A stretch of DNA of 64,000 nt from CAADGU01 sp035444285 (GCA_035444285.1 DAOMOK010000013.1:124001-188000), one strand, 5' to 3'. Counted from the stretch's first letter, positions 16,768 to 25,395 are shown. The notes: generated from the sequence alone by a model not told the origin. A program made the numbers and translations.

Positions 16768-19551
16768 CTACCCCGTATTTTTCAAGCCGGAGGCGATGCC
16801 ATTGATGGTCAGAAAGATGGTGTGCAGCAAATCCTGGGCCGTCTGGCTTTCCTGTTCCGGCAGATAGCGCAGTTTACGCAGCAGCCCCACCTGGATGAAG
16901 TTCAATGGGTCTACGTAAGGGTTACGCTGGCGCACGGAGCGCTGCAAGGTGGGGTCATTGTCTAGCAGTTCGCGCTGCCCGGTAACGCGCAAAATCCAGA
17001 ACACCGTCCGGTCAAATTCAGCCTTAATCTCTCCGTAAATTTGTGTACGCACGGCCGTATCGCTGACCAGGCTGGCATAAAGGCGGGCAATGCCCATGTC
17101 CGCTTTGGCCAGAGAGACCTGGGCGTTATCCAACACCACCTGGAAAAAGGGCCAATCGCGGTACATTTCTGACAGCAGTGGTACGTTGCTGGGGGTTTTG
17201 GCAAAGGCTTCTAAGGCCGCGCCCACGCCATACCAACCAGGCAGCACATGGCGACTTTGCATCCAGCTAAACCCCCAGGGGATGGCCCGTAAACTATCAA
17301 AGGTGGCCTTGGCGGTACGGCGCGACGGCCGTGAGCCAATTCGCATCTGGCTGATTTCGGCAATGGGCGTGGCCTGCTGCCAGTATTCCAGCAGCGCCGG
17401 TGTTTCATAAATCAACTGGCGATAGGCGCGGTAGGAGGTGGCCGACAGTTCATCCATCGCCGCCCGCCACGCATCTTGAATGCGTGGCAAGGCGCCGTGC
17501 CGGGGGTCGGCGCTGGCGAGCAGGGCGGCGTGAACGACCTGCTCCAGGTGGCGGCGGGCAATGGCCGGGTGGCCGTAGCGTTCATCTATCACTTCGCCCT
17601 GTTCGGTAATGCGGATACGGCCGTTGACGCTGCCGGGTGGCTGTGCCAGAATGGCCCGGTTGGCTGGGCCGCCGCCCCGCGCAATCGTGCCGCCCCGGCC
17701 GTGAAAGAGCATTATTTCCACCTCGTGTGCCCGGCATGTTTCGGCCAGGGTCTCCTGTGCCTGAAACAGTTCCCAGTTGGCGGCCATGTAACCGGCGTCC
17801 TTGTTGCTGTCCGAATAGCCGATCATGATGGTCTGGCGGCGACCGGCGCGGCTGAGGTGGGGAGCATAGGCGGGATGGCTGAACAGGTGGGCCATCACCG
17901 CCGGGGCGTGGCGTAGATCGTCGCGGGTTTCAAAGAGGGGCACAAAGGTCAACCCTTCACTCTCCGCATCTGGTTGCAGGCAGAGACCGTGCCACTTTGC
18001 CAGCAGCAGCGGCGCCAGGATGTCTTCCGGGCCGTGTGTCATGCTGACGATGTATTGGCCGATGAGTTCACGGCCGTAAAAATCCACGCCTCGTTTGAGA
18101 ATGCGGAATAGCTGCAACGTTTCATCGGCTTCCGGCGAGAGGTCGGTCAGGGTGGTCAGGTCAGGGTTGGGCTGGGCCAGCAAGTCAGAGAGGAAGGCGG
18201 CCCTGCCCGGCCCGTCCAGTGCGCCAAAGCCGGTGTGCAGGCCCAATTTTTGCAGCAGTTCATCCAGCACGGCCGTGTTGTAATCGCTGTATTGGCGGAT
18301 GTCCAGGGCGGCCACATGCAGGCCAAACACCTGGGCCTGCCGCCGGAAGTGGGCCAGGGCATCGTGGGCAATATCTTCCAGCCCGGTCTGGTGCAAGGTC
18401 TGGTTCATCAGGTCTAACGGCCGTAACAAATCATCCTTGCTTTTCATGCGTAGGGGGCGGTTGCTCAGACCCTTCAGGCGTGACACCATGTCGCCGCGGG
18501 AAGCGTAGGCCAGGTCTTCGGCCAGGGTAGCCGCCCACAGGCGATATGGCTCGTTTGGATAGCGGTTCGCCAGGAAAGCCAGATGGGTGGATTGGTTCTT
18601 AACTTCGGTGAGGGCAGCTTGAAATTCAGGCGGGATGGGCGTCAGGGTGTCAGATAGGGAAAGGGAGCGGTTGAGGTGGACGGCCGTGCCCCGGTGTTTT
18701 TCCACGGCCAACCCGCGATGCAGCCGCAGGGTTTCGGCGGTGACATCGGCGGTGACGTTGGGGTTGCCGTCCCGGTCGCCGCCAATCCAGGAGCCAAAGG
18801 TGAGGAACTGCCGGGGTGGTTTGAGCGAGGGGTAATTTTCGCTCACGGCCGTGACCATGGCCGCGTACACTTCGGGAATGACTTCCCAAATGGTAGCATC
18901 CACGTAATACAGTCCGGTTTTCACTTCATCGGTAACGGTGATGACGGCCGTGCGGGTGCGGTTGGTGAGCCAGAGCGATGTCACCTCGGCGCGGATGTGC
19001 GTCAGCAGCTTTTCTTCTTCCACCGGCAGCAGCTCGCGCACATGTAGTTCTGTCAGGGCATGGCTGATGCGGCGTAGTTTAGACAGCACCGTGCGTCGTT
19101 TAGCCTGGGTGGGGTGGGCGGTGAATACCAGTTCCAGGCGCAGCTTGTCCAGCAGCTTGCCCATCTCGTATTCGTCTACGCCTAGTTGGCGCAGTTGGGT
19201 AATGGCGGCGGCGATAGATTCTTTGAGCGGCTGTGGGTGGGCGGCGCGTTCCCGTTCACGCAGCACGCGCACCCGGTTGATCTCTTCGGCCAGGTTGACC
19301 AGTTCAAAGTAGGTGGCGTAGGCGCGGGCGACCAGTTCGGTCTGGCTGATGGTGAGGCCGGCGACAATAGTTTCCAGACGGCCGTCAATGTTCATGTGGG
19401 GATCCATCCGCCGCGCTTTGGTCAGCGCCCGAATGCGCTCTTCCAGTTCAAAAATCTCAATGCCGGCCTGATGGCGAATCACCCGCCCCAAAATATCCCC
19501 CAGCAGGTGGATGTCTTCGCTGAGTTGTTTGCGGGTGTCGGTTGTGGACAT
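16768..19551 (-). CDS. ppc: Phosphoenolpyruvate carboxylase
   Basis: A 927-residue enzyme that carboxylates phosphoenolpyruvate with bicarbonate to oxaloacetate, refilling the citric-acid cycle. Diagnostic motifs are VFTAHPTQAKRRTVL (catalytic His), SWIGGDRDGNPNVT, GYSDSNKDAGYMAANW and FHGRGGTIARGGGPA. The C-terminus ends GIASGLKNTG, matching the conserved '-GIAaGlrNTG' end of the family, so the gene is complete. The start is an ATG with GAGG upstream. It stands between a heptamer-repeat element upstream and a strong terminator downstream, suggesting a single-gene transcript. Confidence 0.97.
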   Translation of the reverse strand: MSTTDTRKQLSEDIHLLGDILGRVIRHQAGIEIFELEERIRALTKARRMDPHMNIDGRLETIVAGLTISQTELVARAYATYFELVNLAEEINRVRVLRERERAAHPQPLKESIAAAITQLRQLGVDEYEMGKLLDKLRLELVFTAHPTQAKRRTVLSKLRRISHALTELHVRELLPVEEEKLLTHIRAEVTSLWLTNRTRTAVITVTDEVKTGLYYVDATIWEVIPEVYAAMVTAVSENYPSLKPPRQFLTFGSWIGGDRDGNPNVTADVTAETLRLHRGLAVEKHRGTAVHLNRSLSLSDTLTPIPPEFQAALTEVKNQSTHLAFLANRYPNEPYRLWAATLAEDLAYASRGDMVSRLKGLSNRPLRMKSKDDLLRPLDLMNQTLHQTGLEDIAHDALAHFRRQAQVFGLHVAALDIRQYSDYNTAVLDELLQKLGLHTGFGALDGPGRAAFLSDLLAQPNPDLTTLTDLSPEADETLQLFRILKRGVDFYGRELIGQYIVSMTHGPEDILAPLLLAKWHGLCLQPDAESEGLTFVPLFETRDDLRHAPAVMAHLFSHPAYAPHLSRAGRRQTIMIGYSDSNKDAGYMAANWELFQAQETLAETCRAHEVEIMLFHGRGGTIARGGGPANRAILAQPPGSVNGRIRITEQGEVIDERYGHPAIARRHLEQVVHAALLASADPRHGALPRIQDAWRAAMDELSATSYRAYRQLIYETPALLEYWQQATPIAEISQMRIGSRPSRRTAKATFDSLRAIPWGFSWMQSRHVLPGWYGVGAALEAFAKTPSNVPLLSEMYRDWPFFQVVLDNAQVSLAKADMGIARLYASLVSDTAVRTQIYGEIKAEFDRTVFWILRVTGQRELLDNDPTLQRSVRQRNPYVDPLNFIQVGLLRKLRYLPEQESQTAQDLLHTIFLTINGIASGLKNTG

Positions 19552-19568
19552 GCGGCCTCTTTCGTGAA

Positions 19569-19655
19569 CCGTAACCCGTATTCCGTAATCCGAATCGGCT
19601 GCGGATTACGGGTCACGGATGATGGGTCACGGATGACGGTTTACTGATTACCGGA
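19569..19655. repeat. Heptanucleotide tandem repeat in inverted halves
   Basis: Period-7 units such as CCGTAAT and CCGTATT on one side, then GATTACG, GGTCACG, GATGACG on the other. The halves are complementary and can fold into a long imperfect hairpin. The element fills the gap between ppc and the Nudix gene and reaches into the last codons of the Nudix gene (stop at 19641-19643). Confidence 0.7.
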
Positions 19656-20192
19656 AACGAAGTTCTCGTAGTGATAAAACGCGGCGACAACGAGGGCGTG
19701 GGAAATACGGCCGTTGCGGATGAGGGTGGGGATGTCTGACAAGGGGATTTCTTCGATGGCAATATCTTCAGCGCCGTCAAATTCCGGTTTTTGAATCTGG
19801 CGCGCCCCCAGTGCCAGGAAGGTGTGCAGTTGATTGTTCAGGAAAGCGGGGTTAGGGTCTACGCTGCCGATGTGGATGATGTGGTCGGCGATGTAGCCGG
19901 TTTCTTCCAGCAGTTCGCGGCGGGCGGCGTCGCCGGGTGAATCGTCTTCGGGGTCTACAATGCCGCCGGGGATTTCCAGGGTGACGGCTTCACGGCCGTG
20001 CCGAAACTGATGCACCATCACGACCTTTTCATCTGGCGTCAAGGGGATCACGTTCACCCAGTCGTCTGCTTCCAGCACATAAAACTGGTGGATGTTGCCG
20101 GTGCGCGGCGAGCGGCGCGTATCTATCCGTGACCGGAAAATACGGTAGTCGCCCAGGATTTCGCTGTTGAGTTTTTCCCAATCTTCAACCAT
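19641..20192 (-). CDS. Nudix hydrolase, ADP-ribose pyrophosphatase-like
   Basis: A 183-residue protein with the Nudix box GGIVDPEDDSPGDAARRELL-EETGY, which has the expected Gly, Glu, Arg-Glu and Glu-Glu spacing. VLEADDWVNVIPLTPDEKVV and QFRHGREAVTLEIPGG before the box resemble ADP-ribose pyrophosphatases (NudF type), which split ADP-ribose into AMP and ribose-5-phosphate. It starts 11 bases after the MoaD-like gene stop, so it is likely co-transcribed with it. Its last residues are encoded within a heptamer-repeat element, so the C-terminal tip may have been replaced. Confidence 0.88.
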   Translation of the reverse strand: MVEDWEKLNSEILGDYRIFRSRIDTRRSPRTGNIHQFYVLEADDWVNVIPLTPDEKVVMVHQFRHGREAVTLEIPGGIVDPEDDSPGDAARRELLEETGYIADHIIHIGSVDPNPAFLNNQLHTFLALGARQIQKPEFDGAEDIAIEEIPLSDIPTLIRNGRISHALVVAAFYHYENFVSGNQ

Positions 20193-20203
20193 AGTGTCTC
20201 ACG

Positions 20204-20467
20204 TTATCTATTGCCGCCGGCTGATGGCGGAAACAGGCTGACCTTGTCGGCGGCGTGGAGGGGGGTATCCAGGTCTACGGCCGTGCCGTTCACAGCCACC
20301 GCATTCACCAGCCCATCAGGGATGCCCAATTCGTGCGCCAGGGAGACGGCCGTGCCGCCCACCAGCAGCCACTTAAACGGTTGATGTGGCGCGCCAGCCA
20401 CCCCTTCCGGCCGATACCGGCGTAGTTGTCCGTATAATTTAACCTCAACTTCCACGGTGGGGTTCAC
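20204..20467 (-). CDS. MoaD/ThiS-family ubiquitin-like sulfur-carrier protein
   Basis: An 87-residue beta-grasp protein: VEVKLYGQLRRYRP, a central VSLAHELGIPDGLVNAVAVN, and the closing ADKVSLFPPSAGG. In this family the C-terminal Gly-Gly carries sulfur as a thiocarboxylate for molybdopterin, thiamine or other sulfur transfer. Here two residues (Asn-Arg) follow the Gly-Gly, so either processing exposes it or the protein has another role. The start is a GTG. No other molybdenum or thiamine gene lies nearby, so the pathway cannot be named. Confidence 0.75.
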   Translation of the reverse strand: MNPTVEVEVKLYGQLRRYRPEGVAGAPHQPFKWLLVGGTAVSLAHELGIPDGLVNAVAVNGTAVDLDTPLHAADKVSLFPPSAGGNR

Positions 20468-20486
20468 TTTGTACCTGGGGAGATGG

Positions 20487-20537
20487 GAGGGTAGAGATTG
20501 GAGATTATCTGTCCTTTAATCTCCAATCTCTACCCTC
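20487..20537 (-). repeat. Perfect 21-bp hairpin made of AATCTCC-type heptamers
   Basis: The arms at 20487-20507 and 20517-20537 are exact reverse complements with a nine-base loop. The units are the heptamers GAGATTG/GAGATTA and TAATCTC/CAATCTC. The hairpin touches the stop codon of the 149-residue gene. Without a T-tract it is not a classical terminator but could stabilise or attenuate the transcript into the MoaD-like gene. Confidence 0.7.
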
Positions 20538-20986
20538 TAATCTTCTTCCAGTACCGGCCGAATGCCCAGGTAAATTTTGGGGCCGCCGACGGTGCGTAAA
20601 ATGGTGTCCACCGGCCGTTTGACTTTATCAGCCACTTCATGGGCGGTCATCGGCTGGTTGGCATTTGCCAGCAGTACACAAAAAACAGCATCCACCAGCG
20701 ACATACGCTCGGCAAAATCTTCCGGCAACTGGTTGAAGTAGGTTTGCACCATAAATTCAAAACCATCTACCGTGACCACTTCGCCAGTCTCCGCATCCAC
20801 CAGATCAACCTGCTCGTTGCTGTTGTCCATTTCTACCTCGGTCTCTATGGAAAGCCGGGAAAAGAGGTAGGTTTTCAGGTCCAGTTCAGACTTCTGCCAC
20901 CAGTCATAATCAATGATGAACGGGGTATCGGCCGAAACTCGTTTTAAGGACAAACCTTTGATCTGTGGGCGTGGATTGGTGCTCAA
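20537..20986 (-). CDS. Conserved-looking hypothetical protein with winged-helix-like C-terminus (149 aa)
   Basis: I do not recognise a named family. The N-terminal half is acidic and beta-rich (FIIDYDWWQKSELDLKTYLF, then EVEMDNSNEQVDLVDAETGE). The C-terminal 60 residues (FAERMSLVDAVFCVLLANAN, PMTAHEVADKV, DTILRTVGGPKIYLGIRPV) look like a winged helix of the kind found in RNA polymerase delta/HARE-type domains. The start is a TTG with AGGAG eight bases upstream; that ribosome site lies in the last codons of the preceding 526-residue gene, so the two are tightly coupled. Confidence 0.7.
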   Translation of the reverse strand: MSTNPRPQIKGLSLKRVSADTPFIIDYDWWQKSELDLKTYLFSRLSIETEVEMDNSNEQVDLVDAETGEVVTVDGFEFMVQTYFNQLPEDFAERMSLVDAVFCVLLANANQPMTAHEVADKVKRPVDTILRTVGGPKIYLGIRPVLEED

Positions 20987-20988
20987 AA

Positions 20989-22569
20989 TTAAGACTCCTG
21001 CCAGCGGCTCTTATCAAACTGCCAGTAATGATCGCCGACTGGTTGGAAAGCGGGATGGCGCACCAGTTCGGCAAAAAGTGGGCCGGGTGGAACGCGGCGA
21101 ATCATGTTAAGGGCGCTGTATAGTGTTTTGGCGTGGACGGTGTTTTGGGGGTTGAGTTGGGCTAACTGGGGGAATATCTCCACCAGCAAGGAGGCGACGG
21201 TGCGCTGCTGGCTTTCGGCGCGCCGCCATAGAGCGTCAATGGCGGCGATGGTGTCTGTGCCCACAATCATCAAATCATCATAGCCGCAGCCAACGGCGCG
21301 GCGTTTGAGTTCAAACTGGATGCGGTGGTCTACGGCCGTTGCCAGACGTACCCATTCTCGCTGCGGCCGCCGCCGGTCATACCCCAGGCTCAGCACACCC
21401 GGTTCCGGGCCGGGCTGCAAATGGACAAAGCCGCCAATGGGGATTTCGTTTTTCTCGTACCACGCGCCCAGGCCAAACACGTATCGTCCTTCACGCACAA
21501 CCCAGGCTTGAATTTCCTCATTCGTTTCATCGTCTATCAGCAACACTCGTTGGCGGGCGGAATTGCTGGGGGGGAATAACGGCCGTATGCGGGAACTCAG
21601 CGGCATAACCCCGGCCAAGCGGTGGGGGAAGAGCAGCGTAAACACCACCAACTGCTGTGTCTGCGGCGACTCTACCTCTGACCATTCGTCATCCAGTTCC
21701 CGCTCCAGCAAGATTAGCTGCGGGCTGAGCAGGGCACGGTCGTAGGGGATGGGGGAGTAACGCAGGCGGTCGGGGATTTGCTGCACACCTTCCGGCTCTA
21801 ACCGCCGTAAATACCAGGCCACCTTGCCGTGTGGGGCCACCTCGTCAAAACGGCCGTCTTGCAGCAGGGCATAGTTCAGCGAAAAAATGAGTACTTCGGG
21901 GCGCACTCCGGTGTCCATATCCAGATGGGGCACAATTTGTTCTGTGCCTAATGGGCCGCCCTCGAACATTTCCAGCACAGCTTCGGCCAGATGCAAATGC
22001 CCAATATTCACCTCAGCCATCAAACCCTTCACAAACCACTGCTGGCCCAGCCGCACAAATTCGGCCCGTTTGCTCAGTTCTGTGCCCAATTTGGCGGCAA
22101 TGTCGGCACTATGTTGGGCAATGACCTGGTCTATATTCACATCCACCAGACTGGCCAGGGTATCGTTGTCGCTGGCATTGAGGGTGTGTTCGGTTTTGAG
22201 TTCGGCGGCAAATTCGCGGTCTTTGCCATCAATGGTGACGGCAATCACCTGAAAGGGGCCAAGCTGGGGATTACGGCCGTTACGCACGGCCGTAACCACC
22301 CCATTGGCAAATTGCAGCGCCGGGAACACCAGCTCATTTCCCACGGCGTAACTGTTCTGGGGTTGGTAAACGGCGCGGCCAGAAAGCAGCTTTTTGACGC
22401 GATTATGCTCGTTAGCCACCCGAAAACGGATAATGACTTGGGCGAGGTCTACGGCCGTTTGCGGCCGCTCAACTTCCAGAAAATGGTTATAGATTTGCTC
22501 AATATCAGCCTCGGTCAGGGTAAACCCAGGTCCCCAGTACTCGGCTGTTTGTATGCGGGGTTGAATCAC
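20989..22569 (-). CDS. Large hypothetical protein, operon partner of the 149-aa protein
   Basis: A 526-residue cytoplasmic protein without signal peptide or membrane segments; I cannot name the family. It starts at a GTG with AGGAG seven bases upstream. The N-terminal part has a helical FTLTEADIEQIYNHFLEVER segment. The middle contains HTH-like text (LHLAEAVLEMFEGGPLGTEQ and SLNYALLQDGRFDEV). The C-terminal part ends with another helical segment (VHAKTLYSALNMIRRV). This layout suggests a DNA- or RNA-polymerase-associated factor working with its neighbour, which starts only two bases after its stop. This is inference. Confidence 0.7.
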   Translation of the reverse strand: MIQPRIQTAEYWGPGFTLTEADIEQIYNHFLEVERPQTAVDLAQVIIRFRVANEHNRVKKLLSGRAVYQPQNSYAVGNELVFPALQFANGVVTAVRNGRNPQLGPFQVIAVTIDGKDREFAAELKTEHTLNASDNDTLASLVDVNIDQVIAQHSADIAAKLGTELSKRAEFVRLGQQWFVKGLMAEVNIGHLHLAEAVLEMFEGGPLGTEQIVPHLDMDTGVRPEVLIFSLNYALLQDGRFDEVAPHGKVAWYLRRLEPEGVQQIPDRLRYSPIPYDRALLSPQLILLERELDDEWSEVESPQTQQLVVFTLLFPHRLAGVMPLSSRIRPLFPPSNSARQRVLLIDDETNEEIQAWVVREGRYVFGLGAWYEKNEIPIGGFVHLQPGPEPGVLSLGYDRRRPQREWVRLATAVDHRIQFELKRRAVGCGYDDLMIVGTDTIAAIDALWRRAESQQRTVASLLVEIFPQLAQLNPQNTVHAKTLYSALNMIRRVPPGPLFAELVRHPAFQPVGDHYWQFDKSRWQES

Positions 22570-22703
22570 AACAATCTCCTCTCAACAGGGGTGGTGCTTT
22601 TGTGAGGGATACCATTCCCTTTAGATTTACTCTTCACACGCTGAGATGGAATCGCTATCACGAGAGAGGATTATACCAATGCCGCCAGTTCGCTGCCAGT
22701 ACC

Positions 22704-22790
22704 GGTAATCCGTAATCCGTAATCGGTAATCCGTAATCGGACTTCGGATTACGGTTCACGGATTACGGATCACGCATCACGCATCACGGA
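22704..22790. repeat. Heptanucleotide tandem repeat in inverted halves (CGTAATC/GATTACG)
   Basis: Left half: repeated GTAATCC/GTAATCG units. Right half: GATTACG, GTTCACG, GATTACG, GATCACG, CATCACG, CATCACG. The period is exactly seven. It is the same family as the element at 19569-19655. Its right end overlaps the stop codon of the LysM-M23 gene. The rest of the 22570-22703 gap shows no feature I can name. Confidence 0.75.
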
Positions 22791-24277
22791 AACCCCATCT
22801 CCACCCACTGCGCCGGATTGACCGGTACGCCATTGACGCGCACGTCCCAATGCAGGTGGGGGCCGGTGGAGAGGCCGGTGGAACCGCCGGCGCCGATTAG
22901 CTGCCCGGTGGTCACGGCCGTGCCCGGCGCTACAAACATCTCCGACAGGTGAAAATAAGCGGTCATCACCCCTAACCCATGATCAATGATGACGGTATTG
23001 CCCCGCAGTTGCAGCGGTGCGGCAAAGACCACCACGCCGTCCGCCGGGGCTAAAATGGGGGTGCCTATGCCCCCGGCAAAATCCACGCCGGTATGGTAAA
23101 TCTCGATGGGGCCGCCGTTGTAGGAACGGCCGTCGCCATACCCCCCTGTCACCACCGTCGTTGTTACCGGATATTGAAACAGCCCTTCCCAGGCGGGTGT
23201 ATCGGCCGTTTGGTTGTAAATGGAGGCCAGAAATTCATCTTCTTGTTGGCGCACCTGTGGTTCCAGCAGCCAACCAAGCTCTTCGGGTACCGGGATTTGC
23301 TGTGTGCCAAAACCGGAGGAAGTAATCGGTATCTCCTGCTGGAAGGGCGTCCAGGGACGGCTGCCGGAACCGGCCAATTCCAATGTGTACCGGCCCGGTT
23401 CGGTGAAAGCGTCAATCCCCGCCAGGGCCACGTAACCGTCTTCATAAGGAAAAAAACGCAGCGGTTGCCCGGCCAGGCTGCCGCTGGGAGCGCCATCTAA
23501 CAAATTTTGCACATAAATGGAGACGGTACTGCCTTGCTGCAAGGACAACGGCCGTACCCGCACCTGTACCCATTCACCGGGGAGGTCGTGGTAAACGGCC
23601 GTGCCCGGAATACGCAGTCGTTGGCCGGGAAAGAGGTAATATGGGTAACTCAGCCCGTTAGCAGCCGCAATTTCAGTAGGGGGGAGATTGTATTGCGCCG
23701 CAATGACCAGCAGCGACTCTCCGGTTGTCACCACATGTGGTGTGCCTGCCACCGGCTGTGGCTGCGCCGACCCGGTGCGGCTGACCACCGTCAACGTCTG
23801 CCCCATGAGGAGCGGCGCCATCCGGTTCAGCAGCCGATTAGTGGTCATAATCTCGTCCGGGGTGGTGTTAAAGAGGGCAGCGATGTGCGCCAGCGTGTCC
23901 CCCGCCTGCACGGTATGCGCCGTGACCACCATTTCCCCCTCGCCGCCGGGAATAAGCAACTGCTGCCCAATAGACAGGGCATCGGCATTGCTCAAATTGT
24001 TAACCGCCAATAAATCTTCCACCGTAATGCCATAGGTGTTGGCAATGATGGTCAGGTTTTCCCCTTCCTGAACTGTATGCACCAGGGGAATAAATGGCCC
24101 GTCGGCTGGCTGATCAGGGGATGGCGTAGGGGTCACATCCTGCGCCCAGACCGTTAACGGCAGCCAGAGACCAATGATAATAATTAACGCAGTGGCGCGA
24201 ACTTGTACTGAGCAAAGCCGAAGTAAACGCAGAGAAATAACCTTTGCGTTCCTGGCGGTTGTATCGGTGTCATTCAT
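22784..24277 (-). CDS. Secreted LysM-domain M23 peptidase
   Basis: A 497-residue murein hydrolase-like protein. A hydrophobic signal/anchor lies at about residues 25-45 (ATALIIIIGLWLPLTVWAQ). Three LysM domains follow (HTVQEGENLTIIANTYGIT; HTVQAGDTLAHIAALFNTT; HVVTTGESLLVIAAQYNLP), each expected to bind peptidoglycan or a related glycan. A beta domain separates them from a C-terminal M23 domain with zinc ligands in HTGVDFAGGIGTPILAP and GPHLHWDVRVNG. It probably trims the cell wall or acts in envelope maintenance. The ATG at 24277 overlaps the DUF192 gene stop as ATGA, so the two genes are translationally coupled. Confidence 0.93.
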   Translation of the reverse strand: MNDTDTTARNAKVISLRLLRLCSVQVRATALIIIIGLWLPLTVWAQDVTPTPSPDQPADGPFIPLVHTVQEGENLTIIANTYGITVEDLLAVNNLSNADALSIGQQLLIPGGEGEMVVTAHTVQAGDTLAHIAALFNTTPDEIMTTNRLLNRMAPLLMGQTLTVVSRTGSAQPQPVAGTPHVVTTGESLLVIAAQYNLPPTEIAAANGLSYPYYLFPGQRLRIPGTAVYHDLPGEWVQVRVRPLSLQQGSTVSIYVQNLLDGAPSGSLAGQPLRFFPYEDGYVALAGIDAFTEPGRYTLELAGSGSRPWTPFQQEIPITSSGFGTQQIPVPEELGWLLEPQVRQQEDEFLASIYNQTADTPAWEGLFQYPVTTTVVTGGYGDGRSYNGGPIEIYHTGVDFAGGIGTPILAPADGVVVFAAPLQLRGNTVIIDHGLGVMTAYFHLSEMFVAPGTAVTTGQLIGAGGSTGLSTGPHLHWDVRVNGVPVNPAQWVEMGFP

Positions 24278-24651
24278 GATTCGTCGCATGGTTGGAACTG
24301 GATATGGTCCCCCACCTTTACCTGGGAAAGAATAGTCGGATGGCCTTCGATCACATACCGCGCCGGAGCTGGTGGCACATAGGAAGGTCGCCAGGGTTTG
24401 GCCTGCACGGTACCGACCACAACGCCCGCGTCATTCACCCAAATCACGCCCAGGTCAAAAAAGACAAAAAACATGTGGATAGCCGTATTCACTTTGCTGT
24501 CGGTTTTATATACCAGCACCAACCCGTCGGTCTGCCCCAAATGCCGCCGGAAGGTGAAGCCGCGCAGATTGCTAAGGAAACTATCACACCATTTCGCCGC
24601 CGGAATCAACACCCGGCCACTTTCCACATGCAGGATATTTCTTGGTTTCAT
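24274..24651 (-). CDS. DUF192 family protein
   Basis: The sequence ILHVESGRVLIPAAKWCDSF, then LRGFTFRRHL, DGLVLVYKTDSKVNTAIHMF and FFDLGVIWVNDAGVVV is typical of DUF192, whose members are small, often exported, and of unknown function. The start is placed at the ATG at 24651. A longer in-frame extension to 24756 consists only of Pro-Ser-rich residues (TPSPAHPSPP) translated from a simple repeat and is unlikely to belong. It is followed by the LysM-M23 gene with a four-base overlap. Confidence 0.85.
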   Translation of the reverse strand: MKPRNILHVESGRVLIPAAKWCDSFLSNLRGFTFRRHLGQTDGLVLVYKTDSKVNTAIHMFFVFFDLGVIWVNDAGVVVGTVQAKPWRPSYVPPAPARYVIEGHPTILSQVKVGDHIQFQPCDES

Positions 24652-24659
24652 CGCGCCGG

Positions 24660-24810
24660 AAGTATAGTCAGGGGGAGACGGGGTGACAAGGTGAGGGGGT
24701 GAGGGGTGAGCAGGTGAGGGGGTGAGCAGGTGAGCTCTCAATCTCCTAATCTCCAATCTCTAATCTCTAATCCCTATTCCCCCATCTCCCCGTCTCTCAG
24801 TCTCCTAATC
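24660..24810. repeat. Two simple-repeat families (CTCACCTG-type and AATCTCC-type heptamers)
   Basis: The stretch 24668-24732 is a purine-rich GGTGAGG/GCAGGTGAG repeat. 24736-24810 is a pyrimidine-rich tandem of heptamers such as CTCCTAAT, CTCCAAT and CTCTAAT. The second block overlaps the C-terminal codons of the HD-domain gene (its last residues EEIRRLRDGEMGE are repeat-encoded). Confidence 0.6.
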
Positions 24811-25337
24811 TCCTCATAAACCCTCCGTGCTTCAGCAAAGTAGAAGGTAGGCGGGGTGGCCCAAAATTCGGCCAGAAAGCGGTTGCCGGTTTGTTGTTCG
24901 TAGACCCAGGCTTGCAGATACATCTCCAGTTTGTCGGCGTCATGCACCAGGCGGGCTACGGCCGTTTGCCCCGCGTGTAGCTCTTCCCATAAGCCCATCC
25001 ACTTAGCCGCAAAAGGCACACCGGCCAACATCTCTGTCATGGCCCCACGTTCGACCTCGGTTTTAATGCCGGGCGGCAGGTAGCGCCAGGCGGGGGTGGG
25101 AATATCGGTGGTCAGCGCTTCGGGCAGATCGTGCAGCGCCGCCAGCGCCAGCAGCCTGCCCAGGTCGAGCGGCTCTTCCACCACCTGCGCCAGCGTCAGT
25201 GCCGTAAACACCACGCCAAAACTGTGCGCGGCCACGTTTTCGGCGTCTGGCACACCGCGCTGCCCCCAGCCGGTGCGGGCGGTGCGTTTAAGCTGGTTAG
25301 CATGTAACAGGGTTTGGGTCACGGCCGTGACTTTCAT
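24774..25337 (-). CDS. HD-domain phosphohydrolase, 5'-nucleotidase YfbR-like
   Basis: A 187-residue protein with the HD metal ligands: His in ENVAAHSFGV, the HD pair in ALAALHDLPEALTTDIPTP, and Asp in HDADKLEMYLQA. This pattern and length match YfbR/HDDC2-type 5'-deoxynucleotidases, which dephosphorylate nucleoside monophosphates. The ATG at 25337 has GGAG upstream. The last dozen residues are encoded by a heptamer repeat, so the native C-terminus may have been altered without harming the core. Confidence 0.88.
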   Translation of the reverse strand: MKVTAVTQTLLHANQLKRTARTGWGQRGVPDAENVAAHSFGVVFTALTLAQVVEEPLDLGRLLALAALHDLPEALTTDIPTPAWRYLPPGIKTEVERGAMTEMLAGVPFAAKWMGLWEELHAGQTAVARLVHDADKLEMYLQAWVYEQQTGNRFLAEFWATPPTFYFAEARRVYEEIRRLRDGEMGE

Positions 25338-25360
25338 ATTTCTCCTCACCGTTTGTAGTA

Positions 25361-25395
25361 GGCGATTTATCGCCGTCTGCCGCCGTTGAAACGGC
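25361..25395. repeat. Pair of short perfect hairpins in the gap upstream of the HD gene
   Basis: GGCGAT-TT-ATCGCC (25361-25374) and GCCGTT-GA-AACGGC (25382-25395) lie in the 25338-25458 gap. They resemble small dispersed palindromic units; no gene is seen in this gap. Confidence 0.4.

Noticed and set aside
20487..20537. Classical rho-independent terminator
   Set aside because: A perfect stem but AT-rich heptamer repeats and no T-tract on either strand; better described as a repeat hairpin.
24652..24756. N-terminal extension of the DUF192 protein
   Set aside because: The 35 extra residues are translated simple repeat, lie before the family's normal start and have no export features.
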